From Mycobacterium sp. 852014-52450_SCH5900713 (GTDB lineage Bacteria; Actinomycetota; Actinomycetes; Mycobacteriales; Mycobacteriaceae), in contig NZ_LZIL01000042.1 of the NCBI RefSeq assembly GCF_001667075.1, forward strand, positions 1 through 64,000: DNA of 64,000 nt, read 5' to 3'. Positions 41,736 through 50,919 of the stretch are shown here, one piece after another. A model generated the notes under the pieces. It did not search any database. It was not told the DNA's origin and saw only the letters and a program-made list of their open reading frames with translations. Position 1 is the stretch's first letter; each line of letters opens with the position of its first letter. Both the position numbers and the translations under genes were made by a program.

Positions 41736-42629
41736 TCAGCCGGCGACCGACGCGTCGTAGATCGACTGGATCGCCTTGTCCAGCGTGGCGTTGAACTGCT
41801 CGTCGGTTTGGTCGGCGGTGAGCCCCTCGGTCAGCGCGCGGCTGAAGCTGGCGATCAGCCCGTGGTTCTTCGCCAGCAGCTCGTTGGCCTCCTCGCGCGA
41901 GTAACCGCCGGAGAGGGCAACCACTCGCATCACCTTCGGGTGCTCGATCAGGGAGAGGTAGAAGTTGGCCTCGGTGGGCAAGCTCAGCTTGAGCATGACG
42001 CGCTGCCCGTCGGGCACGTTCTCGAGTTGCTTGGTGATCTCGTCGCGCAGGATGCCCTCGGCCTCGGCCTTGTCCGCGATCGAGATGGTGACCTCGGGCT
42101 CGATGATGGGCACCAGGCCGTGCGAGAGCACCTGGTGGCCGAGCTCGAACTGCTGGGCGACCACGGCGGCGATGCCCTTGGCGTTGGCGCCGCCGATCAC
42201 CGACCGTTCCTTGGTACCGAAGACGCCCTTGCTCACGGCGCGCTCCAGGAGCTCGTCCAGTCCCGGGATCGGCTTCATCAGCTGCACGTCGTCGGACGCC
42301 TCGGCCAGGCCCTTGTCGATCTTGAGGATGGGTACCACGCCCTTGGTCTCCCACAGATAGGTGGTGGACGGGGTGCCCTCGATCTCGCGGTCCATGGTCT
42401 GCTCGAACAGGATCGCGGCCAGGACGCGGTCACCGGTGAACGCCGGGGAGGTGATGATTCGCGAACGCATCTGGTGGATGAGGTCGAACATCTCCTCTTC
42501 GGAGGAATACGCGTCGTCCTGGATGCCGTAGAGGCGCAGCGCCTTGGGCGTCGAGCCGCCGCTCTGGTCGAGCGCCGCGATGAACCCCTTCCCCGACGTC
42601 ATCCGCTCCGCTTGCTTCTCGTTCGGCAT
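41736..42629 (-). CDS. Class I fructose-bisphosphate aldolase
   Basis: A 297-residue Schiff-base aldolase: [78 protein letters not shown] and [16 protein letters not shown] follow the class I order; the Lys in VMLKLSLP is the probable Schiff-base residue. It splits fructose 1,6-bisphosphate into two triose phosphates, or the reverse, in the cytosol without a metal. Mycobacteria mainly use a class II zinc enzyme, so this is a second, metal-independent type. GAAGGAGTGGAG precedes the ATG. It is not in an operon with its neighbours' pathways. Confidence 0.88.
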   Translation of the reverse strand: MPNEKQAERMTSGKGFIAALDQSGGSTPKALRLYGIQDDAYSSEEEMFDLIHQMRSRIITSPAFTGDRVLAAILFEQTMDREIEGTPSTTYLWETKGVVPILKIDKGLAEASDDVQLMKPIPGLDELLERAVSKGVFGTKERSVIGGANAKGIAAVVAQQFELGHQVLSHGLVPIIEPEVTISIADKAEAEGILRDEITKQLENVPDGQRVMLKLSLPTEANFYLSLIEHPKVMRVVALSGGYSREEANELLAKNHGLIASFSRALTEGLTADQTDEQFNATLDKAIQSIYDASVAG

Positions 42630-42744
42630 GGAAGTTCTCCACTCCTTCGTGGTCGGCGTATGGTCACCGCGCCTGCGGTGCCAAGCACCCTGCGCTAATC
42701 GTGCCGATCATATTCGGCCGATCAGCGCCCGGGGAGGCAGGTCG

Positions 42745-43323
42745 TTACAGCTCGGCTTGGTCTGCCCGCGCGGAGGCGGGCCTGACCCGCCACAGCGCCA
42801 TCCGATCGAGAAGCCCGTCGCGCAGCACGAGCGTGTGAAAGAGCACCGCGCACATGTGGGCGGTGAACGTCAGAAACAGCAGCAACGCGAAGGCGCCGTG
42901 GCACTCGCGCAGCACCGCGAACACGTCGATGCTGTGCGGCGCGATGCCGGGCAGTCGCAGCGGCCCCACCAGCGTGACCGGAAACCGCGCCGCCGAGAGC
43001 ATGGCCCACCCGGTGAGGGGCTGCACCAGCAGCAGGGCGTAGAGCAGATATTCCGACCACGTCGCGATGCGCCGTTCGGCGCGACTCATCGTGGACAGAA
43101 ACGGCGGGGGCCGATGTCTGAGCCGATTCGCCAGCCGCACCACCGCGAACACCAGGATCAGCACACCGAGCGGGCGATGGATGGCCAGCAGCAGCGGGTA
43201 GTAGCTCAGCGCCGCGACCATGGTGACGCCGATGAGCAGTTGGGCTATCACCATCGGCGCCATCAGCCAGTGCAGCACGCGGGACGGGAGCGCGAACCGG
43301 GCCGTGGCGTTGGCGTCGCTCAC
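42745..43323 (-). CDS. Cytochrome b561 family membrane protein
   Basis: A 192-residue four-helix protein: PSRVLHWLMAPMVIAQLLIGVTMV (heme His), LLLAIHRPLGVLILVFAVVRLANRLRHRPPP (heme His), YLLYALLLVQPLTGWAMLSAA, and ECHGAFALLLFLTFTAHMCAVLFHTL (heme His pair). It probably moves electrons across the membrane. It overlaps the catalase-like gene by 4 nt and is translated after it, so the two likely work together, the cytochrome feeding or receiving electrons for the exported heme protein. Confidence 0.88.
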   Translation of the reverse strand: MSDANATARFALPSRVLHWLMAPMVIAQLLIGVTMVAALSYYPLLLAIHRPLGVLILVFAVVRLANRLRHRPPPFLSTMSRAERRIATWSEYLLYALLLVQPLTGWAMLSAARFPVTLVGPLRLPGIAPHSIDVFAVLRECHGAFALLLFLTFTAHMCAVLFHTLVLRDGLLDRMALWRVRPASARADQAEL

Positions 43324-44447
43324 CGGAGCACCCGGGAAACGTCGACTGCGCTGGGTGTCTTGGGTTCCTCCGCGCGGCGGGTGAACGAGCGGGCGTAGAC
43401 GGCCGATCTCGCTGCGAGTAGCGGGTCGTCGGAGGCGGTGATGCCGTCCGGCAGCACCAGCGGGTCGAAGTTGATATCGCGAGCGTTGCCGGGCGCCTCG
43501 GTCTGCACCGCCGTGACGGTGATGGTGCCGGCGTCAATGGTTCGGCGCGATCGCGGCCAGGGTTTCGTCGCGTCGTGGGTCGGATCATCCGGCTCCCCCA
43601 CCGTGAGCACCAGCCGCCAAGTGAGCGGTCGCTGCGCGAGCGCCCGGATGAGGTCGTCGAAAAGGTAGTCCTTGCCGGCCGGTGACGCCGGCGCGCCCGC
43701 CACTTCCTGCGGAACGGCGGCCCAGCGCACCGGAACGGTTGCCCCCGCGCCGTTGGTGAACCGAAACGCGTTCAGGCCGTAGAACGCGCTGTCGGCGAAC
43801 CCCACGCTGGGCGGGGTCTGCTTGATGACCTTCATCGCCGCGACCGTCTCGGGGTGACGGTCGAGGAACGCGGCCATCTTCTCCGGGTCGGCCTTGCCCG
43901 TCCCGGCCACCTGTTTGGACGCGAGCAACCGGTCGTAGAAGCCCTGCGGCGTGCTGTCCGGAAAGACGGGGATGTTGACCATCGCGGTGCGCCATTGCTG
44001 GCCGTCGGGGCCCTGGAAGAGCAAGCCCAGTCCGCGCACCGTGGTCGGCGCGTCCGCCTGATCCGGCAGGCCTCCCGACAGCGAGAACCGGCCGATCACC
44101 GGCACGTTCCCCGCCCGGAAGACTGCGGCCCGGCAGATCGCCGCCCCCGCCCCGGTGCTCGTAAATGTTCCGACCGCGCTGAGCCCCTTGGCGTGATTCC
44201 GGCGAAAGCCGTCGTGGCGTCCGTAGACGTTTTCGAAGCGGTCGGCGAACCGGGGTGGTGTCAACGCACCGGGTCGCAGCCAGCCGCCCGCGTAGGCGAA
44301 GCCACCGACGTCGACCGCGGCGATGCCGGCCACGGCTCCCATGCCCAGCAATGCGCGCCGTCGTGTCACCGCGTCGGGACGGGCGCCGGTGGGCTCGACA
44401 TCGGCCCGCGGGTCGTCTTGCTCGCTACCGCGCTCACCGGGCTCCAC
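43320..44447 (-). CDS. Tat-exported catalase-related peroxidase
   Basis: A 375-residue SrpA-like mini-catalase. The N-terminus contains TRRRALLGMGAVAGIAAVDVGGFAYA (residues 28-53), a twin-arginine signal. HAKGLSAVGTFTS holds the distal heme His, RFSLSGGLPDQADAPTTVRGLGLLFQGPDG is the family core, and DPLLAARSAVYARSFTRRAEEPKTP contains the RxxxY proximal heme Tyr. The GTG at 44447 follows GGAAGGA; a longer frame to 44567 has no comparable site. It would act as a heme peroxidase outside the membrane. It is coupled to the cytochrome b561 gene by an ATGA overlap. Confidence 0.86.
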   Translation of the reverse strand: MEPGERGSEQDDPRADVEPTGARPDAVTRRRALLGMGAVAGIAAVDVGGFAYAGGWLRPGALTPPRFADRFENVYGRHDGFRRNHAKGLSAVGTFTSTGAGAAICRAAVFRAGNVPVIGRFSLSGGLPDQADAPTTVRGLGLLFQGPDGQQWRTAMVNIPVFPDSTPQGFYDRLLASKQVAGTGKADPEKMAAFLDRHPETVAAMKVIKQTPPSVGFADSAFYGLNAFRFTNGAGATVPVRWAAVPQEVAGAPASPAGKDYLFDDLIRALAQRPLTWRLVLTVGEPDDPTHDATKPWPRSRRTIDAGTITVTAVQTEAPGNARDINFDPLVLPDGITASDDPLLAARSAVYARSFTRRAEEPKTPSAVDVSRVLR

Positions 44448-44803
44448 GCCGACCGTCCTTCCACATTTGTGCAGGCCACGGGGGCCGGGCTGGACACGAG
44501 TCCGGTACAGGCAATTCACGCATGAGCCAATGCCATGCGCAACTTCTGCGGGGGGCGTCGCACACATTCACAGGACGGCGCGCCGGGGCGATTCGTTCAC
44601 TCGTTTTGGGTGTGGTTCGCCGCGTGTCATACCATCGAATAAACAACTTGCGGCTGCATCTGTAGCTAGAGCGCAGATCGACGGAGTGTCTCTCCTCCGA
44701 AGGCAAGCGCTTTCCGTGGGGTTGAACAAGCAGCCCCCGGTGTTGGCAGTGGCTGTTCTAAGAGCTAACGGTGTCCCCAGGGACCGAATGTGAGTGATAG
44801 ACC
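44448..44803. other. 356-bp divergent intergenic region, no gene found
   Basis: This gap separates the catalase-like gene from the STAS gene and so carries two divergent promoters. It is less GC-rich around 44620-44680. I found no ORF with coding character, no clean long palindrome, and no match to the SigF-type GTTT...GGGTA promoter on either strand. No RNA gene was recognised. Confidence 0.5.
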
Positions 44804-45181
44804 ATGGGCGAATTAACTGGCGATCCAATCGATCCGACCGCTTTCTCAGTAGGAAAACAGCAGGTAGATGATGCGGTCGTGCTGACCGTCTCGGGTGAAG
44901 TGGACATGCTCAGCTCGCCGCATCTGGCCGAGGCCATCCAGACCGCGATGGCGACCAAACCCGCCGCGCTGATCGTGGACCTGTCGAAAGTGGATTTCTT
45001 GGCCTCAGCCGGGATGACCGTCCTGGTGACGGCGCAGGCGGACACCGAGCCGCCGACAAAATTCGCTGTCGTCGCCAACGGCTCGGCGACGAGCAGACCG
45101 ATCAAACTGATGGGAATCGACAGCGTGCTCGCGCTCTACAGCTCGCTAGACGACGCACTGAGCGGCATTGCTGGTGGGTGA
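44804..45181 (+). CDS. STAS-domain anti-sigma factor antagonist
   Basis: A 125-residue single STAS domain: AVVLTVSGEVDMLSSPHLAEAIQTAMATKPAALIVDLSKVDFLASAGMTVLVTAQ has Ser68 in the DFLASAGM loop, the residue phosphorylated by an anti-sigma kinase in RsbV/SpoIIAA-type antagonists. It would bind and neutralise the RsbW-like protein encoded next, with which it has a GTGA overlap. The sigma factor controlled is not in the window. The start has only a weak ribosome-binding site. Confidence 0.88.
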   Translation: MGELTGDPIDPTAFSVGKQQVDDAVVLTVSGEVDMLSSPHLAEAIQTAMATKPAALIVDLSKVDFLASAGMTVLVTAQADTEPPTKFAVVANGSATSRPIKLMGIDSVLALYSSLDDALSGIAGG

Positions 45182-45681
45182 ACCTCGAGATGGGGGCACA
45201 ACTGGGAACGATGGGCCGCTCTGATCCTCAACCGCATGACGTGTCGAACATCGATGACCGCTTCCGCTTCGCGCGGAATCGGGTCGCCGCCGACCGGCGC
45301 AGCGCTGCTCGGGCCCGAGCCGAATTCCGGGTCTGGCTCGAAACGCATTTCAGTCTCAGTTCCGACCGGTTCAGCGACGTCCTGCTGGCGGTAAACGAAG
45401 CCATCGCCAACGCCGCCGAATTCGCCTATTGCCAGACCTCCCAGCGCGGGACGCTGGACGTGAGCGCGGCCTATGACCGGCCGGCCGACACCTTGTCCGT
45501 CACCGTCGACGATCGCGGCCGTTGGCGTCAGCAAGTTCCGGCCCGCTACCGGCAGCAACTCCGCGGACGCGGCATCCCGTTGATGGAGACACTGGCCGAC
45601 GAGGTGACCATCGACCGCACCCCGCGCGGCACCCGCGTCACCTTGACCTGGACCGATCTGACCCAACGCCCGGGCGCTTGA
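45178..45681 (+). CDS. RsbW-like anti-sigma factor (HATPase_c_2)
   Basis: A 167-residue serine-kinase-type anti-sigma factor: FSDVLLAVNEAIANAAEFAY is the N box, VDDRGRWRQQ the G1 box (D-G-x-W), and RGRGIPLMETLADEVTIDRTPRGTRVTLTW the G2 region of the GHKL ATPase fold. It would hold an alternative sigma factor and phosphorylate the STAS partner. The GTG at 45178 overlaps the partner stop; codons up to about residue 30 look poorly conserved, so a later start is possible. No sigma-factor gene is adjacent. Confidence 0.85.
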   Translation: MNLEMGAQLGTMGRSDPQPHDVSNIDDRFRFARNRVAADRRSAARARAEFRVWLETHFSLSSDRFSDVLLAVNEAIANAAEFAYCQTSQRGTLDVSAAYDRPADTLSVTVDDRGRWRQQVPARYRQQLRGRGIPLMETLADEVTIDRTPRGTRVTLTWTDLTQRPGA

Positions 45682-45767
45682 ACCCGCGCTATCCGGCGTG
45701 CGTCCGATGTGCTTGGTCCGCAACGGAATTCATTGTTGTGGGGAACTGACCCCGTAACATCTGCGCC

Positions 45768-46388
45768 ATGGAACCGAGCCGCCGATGGGGCGACGACCGC
45801 GCGATCCTCGACGACGAGGAGGCCCGCAGGCGCATTTTGGACGCCGCGGGCCGCTGCATCGCGCAGCGCGGCAACACTCAGTTCCGGATGGGTGAGGTTG
45901 CCGACGAGGCGGGGGTGTCACGGTCCACGGTCTACCGGTACTTCCCCGGCCGCGACGACGTTCTGCTGGGCCTGATCCTGAAGCGGGTCGACCACGCGCT
46001 CGGCGAATTGGTCCGGTCGCTGGCCGCCCCCGACGATCCGGTGCGGTCGGTGCCCGAGATGGTGCTGGCCCGCGTCGAGTCGGTGGACGGCGATCCACTG
46101 AACGAGGCACTGTTCGCCGCCGAGAGCACCGCCGTCGCGACGGCCCTCGAGAAGGGTTCGGAGCCCATCGTGGAGACGCTGTTGCGGCACTACCAACCGC
46201 TGCTGGATCGGTGGAAGTCGGCCGGTCGTCTGCACGCCGATCTCGACCCGCGGTCGGTCGTCCAATGGCTGCACGCGACGACGTTGTTTCTCCTGGCGCC
46301 CTCCTGGCGGTACCGCCCTGCCGCCGACAAACGCGAGTTCGTCGACCAATTCGTGGTGCGGGCCCTGGTACCCGAGATCAGACAATAA
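45768..46388 (+). CDS. TetR/AcrR family transcriptional regulator
   Basis: A 206-residue TetR protein: EEARRRILDAAGRCIAQRGNTQFRMGEVADEAGVSRSTVYRYFPGRDDVLLGLILKRVDHAL is the HTH. The C-terminal domain ends REFVDQFVVRALVPEIRQ. Its stop codon lies inside a 28-bp palindrome that precedes the phosphotransferase gene downstream, so it may control that gene and, through it, not its own promoter. The upstream gap of 86 bp shows no clear operator. Confidence 0.87.
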   Translation: MEPSRRWGDDRAILDDEEARRRILDAAGRCIAQRGNTQFRMGEVADEAGVSRSTVYRYFPGRDDVLLGLILKRVDHALGELVRSLAAPDDPVRSVPEMVLARVESVDGDPLNEALFAAESTAVATALEKGSEPIVETLLRHYQPLLDRWKSAGRLHADLDPRSVVQWLHATTLFLLAPSWRYRPAADKREFVDQFVVRALVPEIRQ

Positions 46389-46404
46389 CGACGTATTGTC
46401 TGAT
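46377..46404. promoter_or_regulatory. 28-bp palindrome over the TetR stop, upstream of phosphotransferase
   Basis: ATCAGACAATA (46377-46387) and TATTGTCTGAT (46394-46404) are perfect 11-bp arms around ACGACG. The left arm lies in the last codons of the TetR gene, and the site ends 94 bp before the next start. It could be an operator for the downstream gene. A terminator role is less likely because no T-run follows. Confidence 0.65.
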
Positions 46405-46498
46405 ATCCGGTCTTTGAAGTATTTTTGATTGACCCCGTGCCGCGACGTCCGAACGGCTCGCGGTGCGGGTGACACGTCCGCACCAAGAAACGAAAAGT

Positions 46499-47635
46499 AT
46501 GAATAACCCTGTGACGCGGGCGATTTCGGCCGCCGGCTTGGCCGCTCACCTGGGCCGCGGCGTGGGCCGGGTAGCCACCGACGCGGTGGTCGGCGGCCGA
46601 TTGGGGTTGCCCCGGCGGGTGCAGGACATCGACGCGGCCGTGCTCTCCAAGGTGATGGGCACCGCCGTCCGAACGGTCCGCGTCCTGAGCGCCGACGCGG
46701 GGACGTCGTCGCGGGCCCGGCTGGTGCTGACCGGAAAGAATGTCCCCGACTCGGTGTTCGTCAAGCTCGCGGCGAAGACGGCGGCCACCCGGTTGATGGG
46801 CGAGTTGGGCCGGCTCGGGCCCACCGAGGTGCGGTTCTACCGCCAGCTCGCACCGCAGATCGTCGGCGCCCCGTACGCGTACGGCGCGGCGTTCGACCCG
46901 TGGACGGGGCGCTACCTGCTGGTGCTGGAGGACCTTCCCGCCGAGTCGTGCGAGTTCCCCGACACCCTGCACCCGCTTTCGCCCGAGCAGGCCAGCCTGA
47001 TCGTCGAGCTGCTCGCCGACCTGCACGCCACCTTCTGGAACCGACTCCCCCGCGACGGGCGCGGCCCGCTGGGCTGGCTCTACACGGCGTCCGGCGACGT
47101 CACTTCCCTGCTGACGGGCACGCTCATGCACGCCTCGATCAAGCGCCTCGCCGAGCGCACCGAGATCCCCGTCGAAAGCGGCCGCTTCATCGCCGACAAC
47201 TACCGGGCCGTCGCCGCCCTCATCGACACTCCCCCACACACCGTCATGCACGGCGACGCGCACCCGGGCAACATGTACTTCCACGGCGGCAAGGCCGGCC
47301 TGCTGGACTGGCAGGCGGTGCGGCGCGGGCACCCGTCGCGGGAACTGGCCTACACGCTGATCACCAGCCTGACGCCCGAAGACCGCCGGACGACGCAGCG
47401 CGAACTGCTCGACGACTACCGGCGCTCGCTCGCCGCGGCCGGTGGGCCCGAACTGGACCGCGACGAACTCTGGCTGCGCTTCCGCCAGGCTGCGCTGTAC
47501 GCGTACGTGGCGCCGCTGATCACCGCGGGCATGGGCGGCATGCAGGTCGAGGACATCGCCATGGAAGGGCTGCGGCGCGGTGTCGAGGCGCTCGACGATC
47601 TGGAAACGGTCGCGGCGCTGATGAGTTCGCTTTGA
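46499..47635 (+). CDS. Aminoglycoside-phosphotransferase-fold (APH) kinase family protein
   Basis: A 378-residue kinase-like protein: VFVKLAAKTAATRL (probable ATP-site Lys), TEVRFYRQLAPQIVGAPYAYGAAFDPWTGRYLLVLEDLPAE, then the catalytic loop HTVMHGDAHPGNMYFHGGKAGLLDWQAVRRGHPSRELAYTL with HGDxxxxN and the metal-binding DW. Mycobacterial members are usually of unknown substrate and often lie near lipid-catabolism genes; antibiotic resistance should not be assumed. The ATG at 46499 follows GAAACGAAAAG. The palindrome at 46377-46404 lies upstream. Confidence 0.82.
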   Translation: MNNPVTRAISAAGLAAHLGRGVGRVATDAVVGGRLGLPRRVQDIDAAVLSKVMGTAVRTVRVLSADAGTSSRARLVLTGKNVPDSVFVKLAAKTAATRLMGELGRLGPTEVRFYRQLAPQIVGAPYAYGAAFDPWTGRYLLVLEDLPAESCEFPDTLHPLSPEQASLIVELLADLHATFWNRLPRDGRGPLGWLYTASGDVTSLLTGTLMHASIKRLAERTEIPVESGRFIADNYRAVAALIDTPPHTVMHGDAHPGNMYFHGGKAGLLDWQAVRRGHPSRELAYTLITSLTPEDRRTTQRELLDDYRRSLAAAGGPELDRDELWLRFRQAALYAYVAPLITAGMGGMQVEDIAMEGLRRGVEALDDLETVAALMSSL

Positions 47636-47680
47636 GGCAAGCAACTTTCGCCGAACCTATTGCGATGGCCGCCGCAAGAG

Positions 47681-47703
47681 TTACGCTACTTCCCGTAGCG
47701 TAA
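47681..47703. promoter_or_regulatory. Palindromic operator upstream of amidohydrolase
   Basis: TTACGCTAC (47681-47689) and GTAGCGTAA (47695-47703) are perfect 9-bp arms around TTCCC. The site ends 48 bp before the amidohydrolase start. It has the form of a TetR-family operator; the nearest TetR gene is at 45768, but any regulator could be responsible. Confidence 0.68.
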
Positions 47704-47751
47704 TGCTGCGGGTCTTTTGCGCCTTCAGCCCATGGCGGCAAGGAGAGTCTC

Positions 47752-49512
47752 ATGTTCGACCTGAAAATCGTTGGTGGCACCGTCGTCGACGGCACCGGCG
47801 CGGAACGCTATCGCGCCGACGTCGGGATCAAGGACGGCAAGATCGTCGACGTCGTCCGCCGCGGGGCCGATTCCCCTGAGATGGGCGGTGAGGCCGCCGA
47901 AACCATCGATGCCACCGGCCGGGTGGTGGCCCCGGGCTTCGTCGACATCCACACCCACTACGACGGACAGGTGAGTTGGGACAGCTTGCTCGAGCCGTCG
48001 AGCGGCCATGGCGTCACCACGATCGTGACCGGAAACTGCGGCGTCGGCTTCGCGCCGGTGCGGCCCGGCACCGAGAAGTGGCTCATCGAGCTGATGGAAG
48101 GCGTCGAGGACATCCCCGGCACCGCGCTCACCGAGGGCATCACCTGGGGATGGGAAACCTATCCCGAGTATCTGGACGCGATCGGCAAGCACAAGTTCGC
48201 GGTCGACGTCGGCAGCCAGGTCGCCCATGGCGCCGTGCGCGCCTACGCGATGGGCGAGCGGGGTGCGCGCAACGAGCCGGCCACCCCCGAGGACATCGAG
48301 GCCATGGGCCGGCTGGTTAGGGAAGCGATCGAGGCCGGCGCGCTCGGATTTTCCACCTCCCGCACGATGGGGCACCGTGCGATGGACGGCGAACCGGTCC
48401 CTGGCACCTACGCCGCCGAGGATGAACTGTTCGGCCTCGGGCGGGCCATGGCCGCCGGCGGCCAGGCGGTGTTCGAGCTGGCCCCGCAGGGATCGGCGGG
48501 CGAGGACATCGTCGCTCCCAAGAAGGAACTGGACTGGATGCGGCGGTTGAGCGGCGAGATCGACCGGTCGGTGTCGTTCGCCCTCATCCAGGTGGACGCC
48601 GACCCGAACCTGTGGCGCGAGATGCTCGACCTCTCCGCCGAAGCGCACACCGCGGGCAGCAGGTTGTACCCGCAAGTCGCGGCGCGCCCGTTCGGCATGA
48701 TGATCGGATTCCAGGGCCACCACGGCTTCAGCCACCGGCCCACGTACCGCCGACTGCAGGCCGAATGCGGCCGCGAGGAACTCGCGCGGCGCCTCGCCGA
48801 TCCCGCGGTGAAGGCCGCGATCCTGTCCGAGGAAGACCTGCCCGCCGACCCGACCATGTTGTTCGACGGGATGTTCGCTTTGGTGCAGCACTCCCTGCAT
48901 CGCCTTTACTCACTCGGTAACCCGCCGGACTACGAGCCCACCCCGGACCGCACCGTCGCGGCCATTGCGAAGGCCCGCGGCGAGGATCCGCTGTCCACCC
49001 TCTACGACCTCATGCTCGAGTCGGACGCGACCGCCATGTTGATGCTCCCCTTGTTCAACTACGCCGACGGCAACTGCGACGCGATCCGGGAGATGCTGCT
49101 GCACCCGGCCGGCGTGCTCGGGCTCTCCGACGGCGGCGCCCACTGCGGGATGATCTGCGACGCTTCGTATCCCACGTTCCTGCTCACGCACTGGGCGCGG
49201 GACCGGCGCCGCGGCGAGAAGCTGTCGCTGGAGTACGTGATCCGCAAGCAGGCCCGCGACACCGCCCACCTCTTCGGCCTCACCGATCGTGGCACCATCG
49301 AGCCGGGCAAGAAGGCCGACATCAACGTCATCGACATGGACGCCCTGACGCTGCATCCCGCCGCGATGGCCTTCGATCTGCCCGCCGGCGGAAACCGGAT
49401 CCTGCAGGGAGCCAGCGGATACGCGGCCACCATCGTCAGCGGGACCGTCACCCGGCGCGACGATGTCGACACCGGGGCCCGTCCCGGACGCTTGGTACGC
49501 GGAGCGCGTTAA
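47752..49512 (+). CDS. N-acyl-D-amino-acid deacylase family amidohydrolase
   Basis: A 586-residue metal-dependent amidohydrolase. [33 protein letters not shown] and [18 protein letters not shown] (His67, His69) open the barrel; [70 protein letters not shown] and [21 protein letters not shown] complete the D-aminoacylase-type pattern. Mycobacteria have many such proteins, most with unknown substrates; HSP-like annotation by family does not prove D-amino acid use. AAGGAGAG precedes the ATG. The Rieske oxygenase gene starts 10 bp after its stop, so the two form an operon behind the palindrome at 47681. Confidence 0.85.
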   Translation: MFDLKIVGGTVVDGTGAERYRADVGIKDGKIVDVVRRGADSPEMGGEAAETIDATGRVVAPGFVDIHTHYDGQVSWDSLLEPSSGHGVTTIVTGNCGVGFAPVRPGTEKWLIELMEGVEDIPGTALTEGITWGWETYPEYLDAIGKHKFAVDVGSQVAHGAVRAYAMGERGARNEPATPEDIEAMGRLVREAIEAGALGFSTSRTMGHRAMDGEPVPGTYAAEDELFGLGRAMAAGGQAVFELAPQGSAGEDIVAPKKELDWMRRLSGEIDRSVSFALIQVDADPNLWREMLDLSAEAHTAGSRLYPQVAARPFGMMIGFQGHHGFSHRPTYRRLQAECGREELARRLADPAVKAAILSEEDLPADPTMLFDGMFALVQHSLHRLYSLGNPPDYEPTPDRTVAAIAKARGEDPLSTLYDLMLESDATAMLMLPLFNYADGNCDAIREMLLHPAGVLGLSDGGAHCGMICDASYPTFLLTHWARDRRRGEKLSLEYVIRKQARDTAHLFGLTDRGTIEPGKKADINVIDMDALTLHPAAMAFDLPAGGNRILQGASGYAATIVSGTVTRRDDVDTGARPGRLVRGAR

Positions 49513-49522
49513 GGCTCCCCGC

Positions 49523-50866
49523 ATGAACGCGCCCGCCGGCAACCCGACCCGCACCCGCGACGAGGACGCGATCGGCACCCCGCCGGAAAGCCCGACCCTG
49601 GTACCGGCACAGCGGTATTACTCCCCCGCGTTCGCCGCCCTCGAGGTCGAGCGGATGTGGCCGGAGGTCTGGCAGCTGGCATGCATGGTCGACCACGTCG
49701 CCGAACCGGGCGATTATTTCGAATACCGCTGCGGCCCATACGGTGTGCTGATCGTGCGCGGTGACGACGGGGTGCTGCGCGCCTTCCAGAACGCCTGCCG
49801 CCACCGCGGCAACTCCGTGTGCGTGGGTTCGGGCTCGGGGCTGCGAGAGCTCAAGTGCGGCTATCACGGCTGGACCTGGGACCTGGCCGGCACGCTCAAG
49901 CGGGTGCCCAACCGCAAGGGCTTCGGGTCGCTGAAGATGTCTGACTTCCCGCTGGTGCCGGTGCGGGTGGACATTTGGGAGGGACTCGTCTTCGTCAATT
50001 TCGACCTCGACGCGATGCCGCTGCTCGAGTACCTGGAGGCAGTGCCCGAGGACATCGCGTGGTGCCGGTTGACCGACTTCCGCTGCTATGCCACGCTGAC
50101 CGTGGAGGTCGACGCGAACTGGAAGACGATCGCCGACGGCTACAGCGAGACCTACCACATACAGACGCTGCACCCGGAATTGCTGCGCTGCGTCGACGAC
50201 ATCCATGCACCGCAACAGATCTGGGGTCACACGGGAAAATCCGACCAGCCCTACGGGGTGCAGAGCCCACGCTTCGAGGGCGCGCTGAGCGACGAAGAGG
50301 TTTGGGACGCTTACGTTTACACGCAGGGCGCACTCATGGGAGCCGCCGAAGGCACACCGTTCCCCGAACACCAACCGGGTGAGACGGCGCGGGACCTGAT
50401 CGCCGCACACACCCGGGCGTTCGCCGCGACGCGCGGCGTGGACCTCGACTGGGCCGACACGGACCGGATCACCCGCCTGCATCAGTACAACGTCTTCCCC
50501 AACATGACGCTGCTGGCCAACGCCGATCACCTGACGGTCATGTGCTCGCGCCCCGGCCCGGATCCCGACCGGGGCGAGCTGGTCATGTTCCTGATGACGC
50601 GGATGCCGCCGGGCGCCGCACGCGCCAAGCCGACCGATGTCCGGGTGACCGCCGGTGAGGCCGAGCCCGGCGTAGTGCTCACCCAGGACATCCGGGTGCT
50701 CGCGGGCCTGCAGCGCGGCATGCATCAGCCGGGTTTCACCCATCTCGTGCTGTCCAGCGAGGAACGGCGCGTGATCAACATGCATCGCAACCTGGAGCGT
50801 TATCTGGACCTACCCCAATCTGAGCGAATGATCGACGGCCCGCCGAATCAACCGTCGCAAACATAA
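49523..50866 (+). CDS. Rieske non-heme iron oxygenase, large (alpha) subunit
   Basis: A 447-residue ring-hydroxylating oxygenase. The Rieske cluster motif is Cys92-x-His94 (NACRHRGNS) and Cys112-x2-His115 (KCGYHGWTWD). The catalytic domain has ANWKTIADGYSETYHIQTLHPELL, with the His/His iron ligands. It needs a reductase, which is not nearby. It hydroxylates or demethylates an aromatic or other ring compound. The ATG at 49523 is chosen; an upstream in-frame ATG at 49463 overlaps the amidohydrolase. It is the second gene of the operon with that amidohydrolase, suggesting a joint degradation route. Confidence 0.9.
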   Translation: MNAPAGNPTRTRDEDAIGTPPESPTLVPAQRYYSPAFAALEVERMWPEVWQLACMVDHVAEPGDYFEYRCGPYGVLIVRGDDGVLRAFQNACRHRGNSVCVGSGSGLRELKCGYHGWTWDLAGTLKRVPNRKGFGSLKMSDFPLVPVRVDIWEGLVFVNFDLDAMPLLEYLEAVPEDIAWCRLTDFRCYATLTVEVDANWKTIADGYSETYHIQTLHPELLRCVDDIHAPQQIWGHTGKSDQPYGVQSPRFEGALSDEEVWDAYVYTQGALMGAAEGTPFPEHQPGETARDLIAAHTRAFAATRGVDLDWADTDRITRLHQYNVFPNMTLLANADHLTVMCSRPGPDPDRGELVMFLMTRMPPGAARAKPTDVRVTAGEAEPGVVLTQDIRVLAGLQRGMHQPGFTHLVLSSEERRVINMHRNLERYLDLPQSERMIDGPPNQPSQT

Positions 50867-50903
50867 ATTCGTGTAGACACGCCGTAATCGGTCCGATGCG
50901 ATT

Positions 50904-50909
50904 TAGAAT
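50904..50909 (+). promoter_or_regulatory. Possible -10 element of small membrane protein gene
   Basis: TAGAAT lies 8 bp before GTG 50917 and 11 bp before ATG 50920, so transcription would start at or next to the start codon. A leaderless mRNA would explain the missing ribosome-binding site. No good -35 box is seen at normal spacing. Confidence 0.35.
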
Positions 50910-50919
50910 CCGTTTCGTG

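Noticed and set aside
44448-44803. SigF-type promoter for the STAS or catalase gene
   Set aside because: No GTTT...GGGTA pair at proper spacing exists on either strand.
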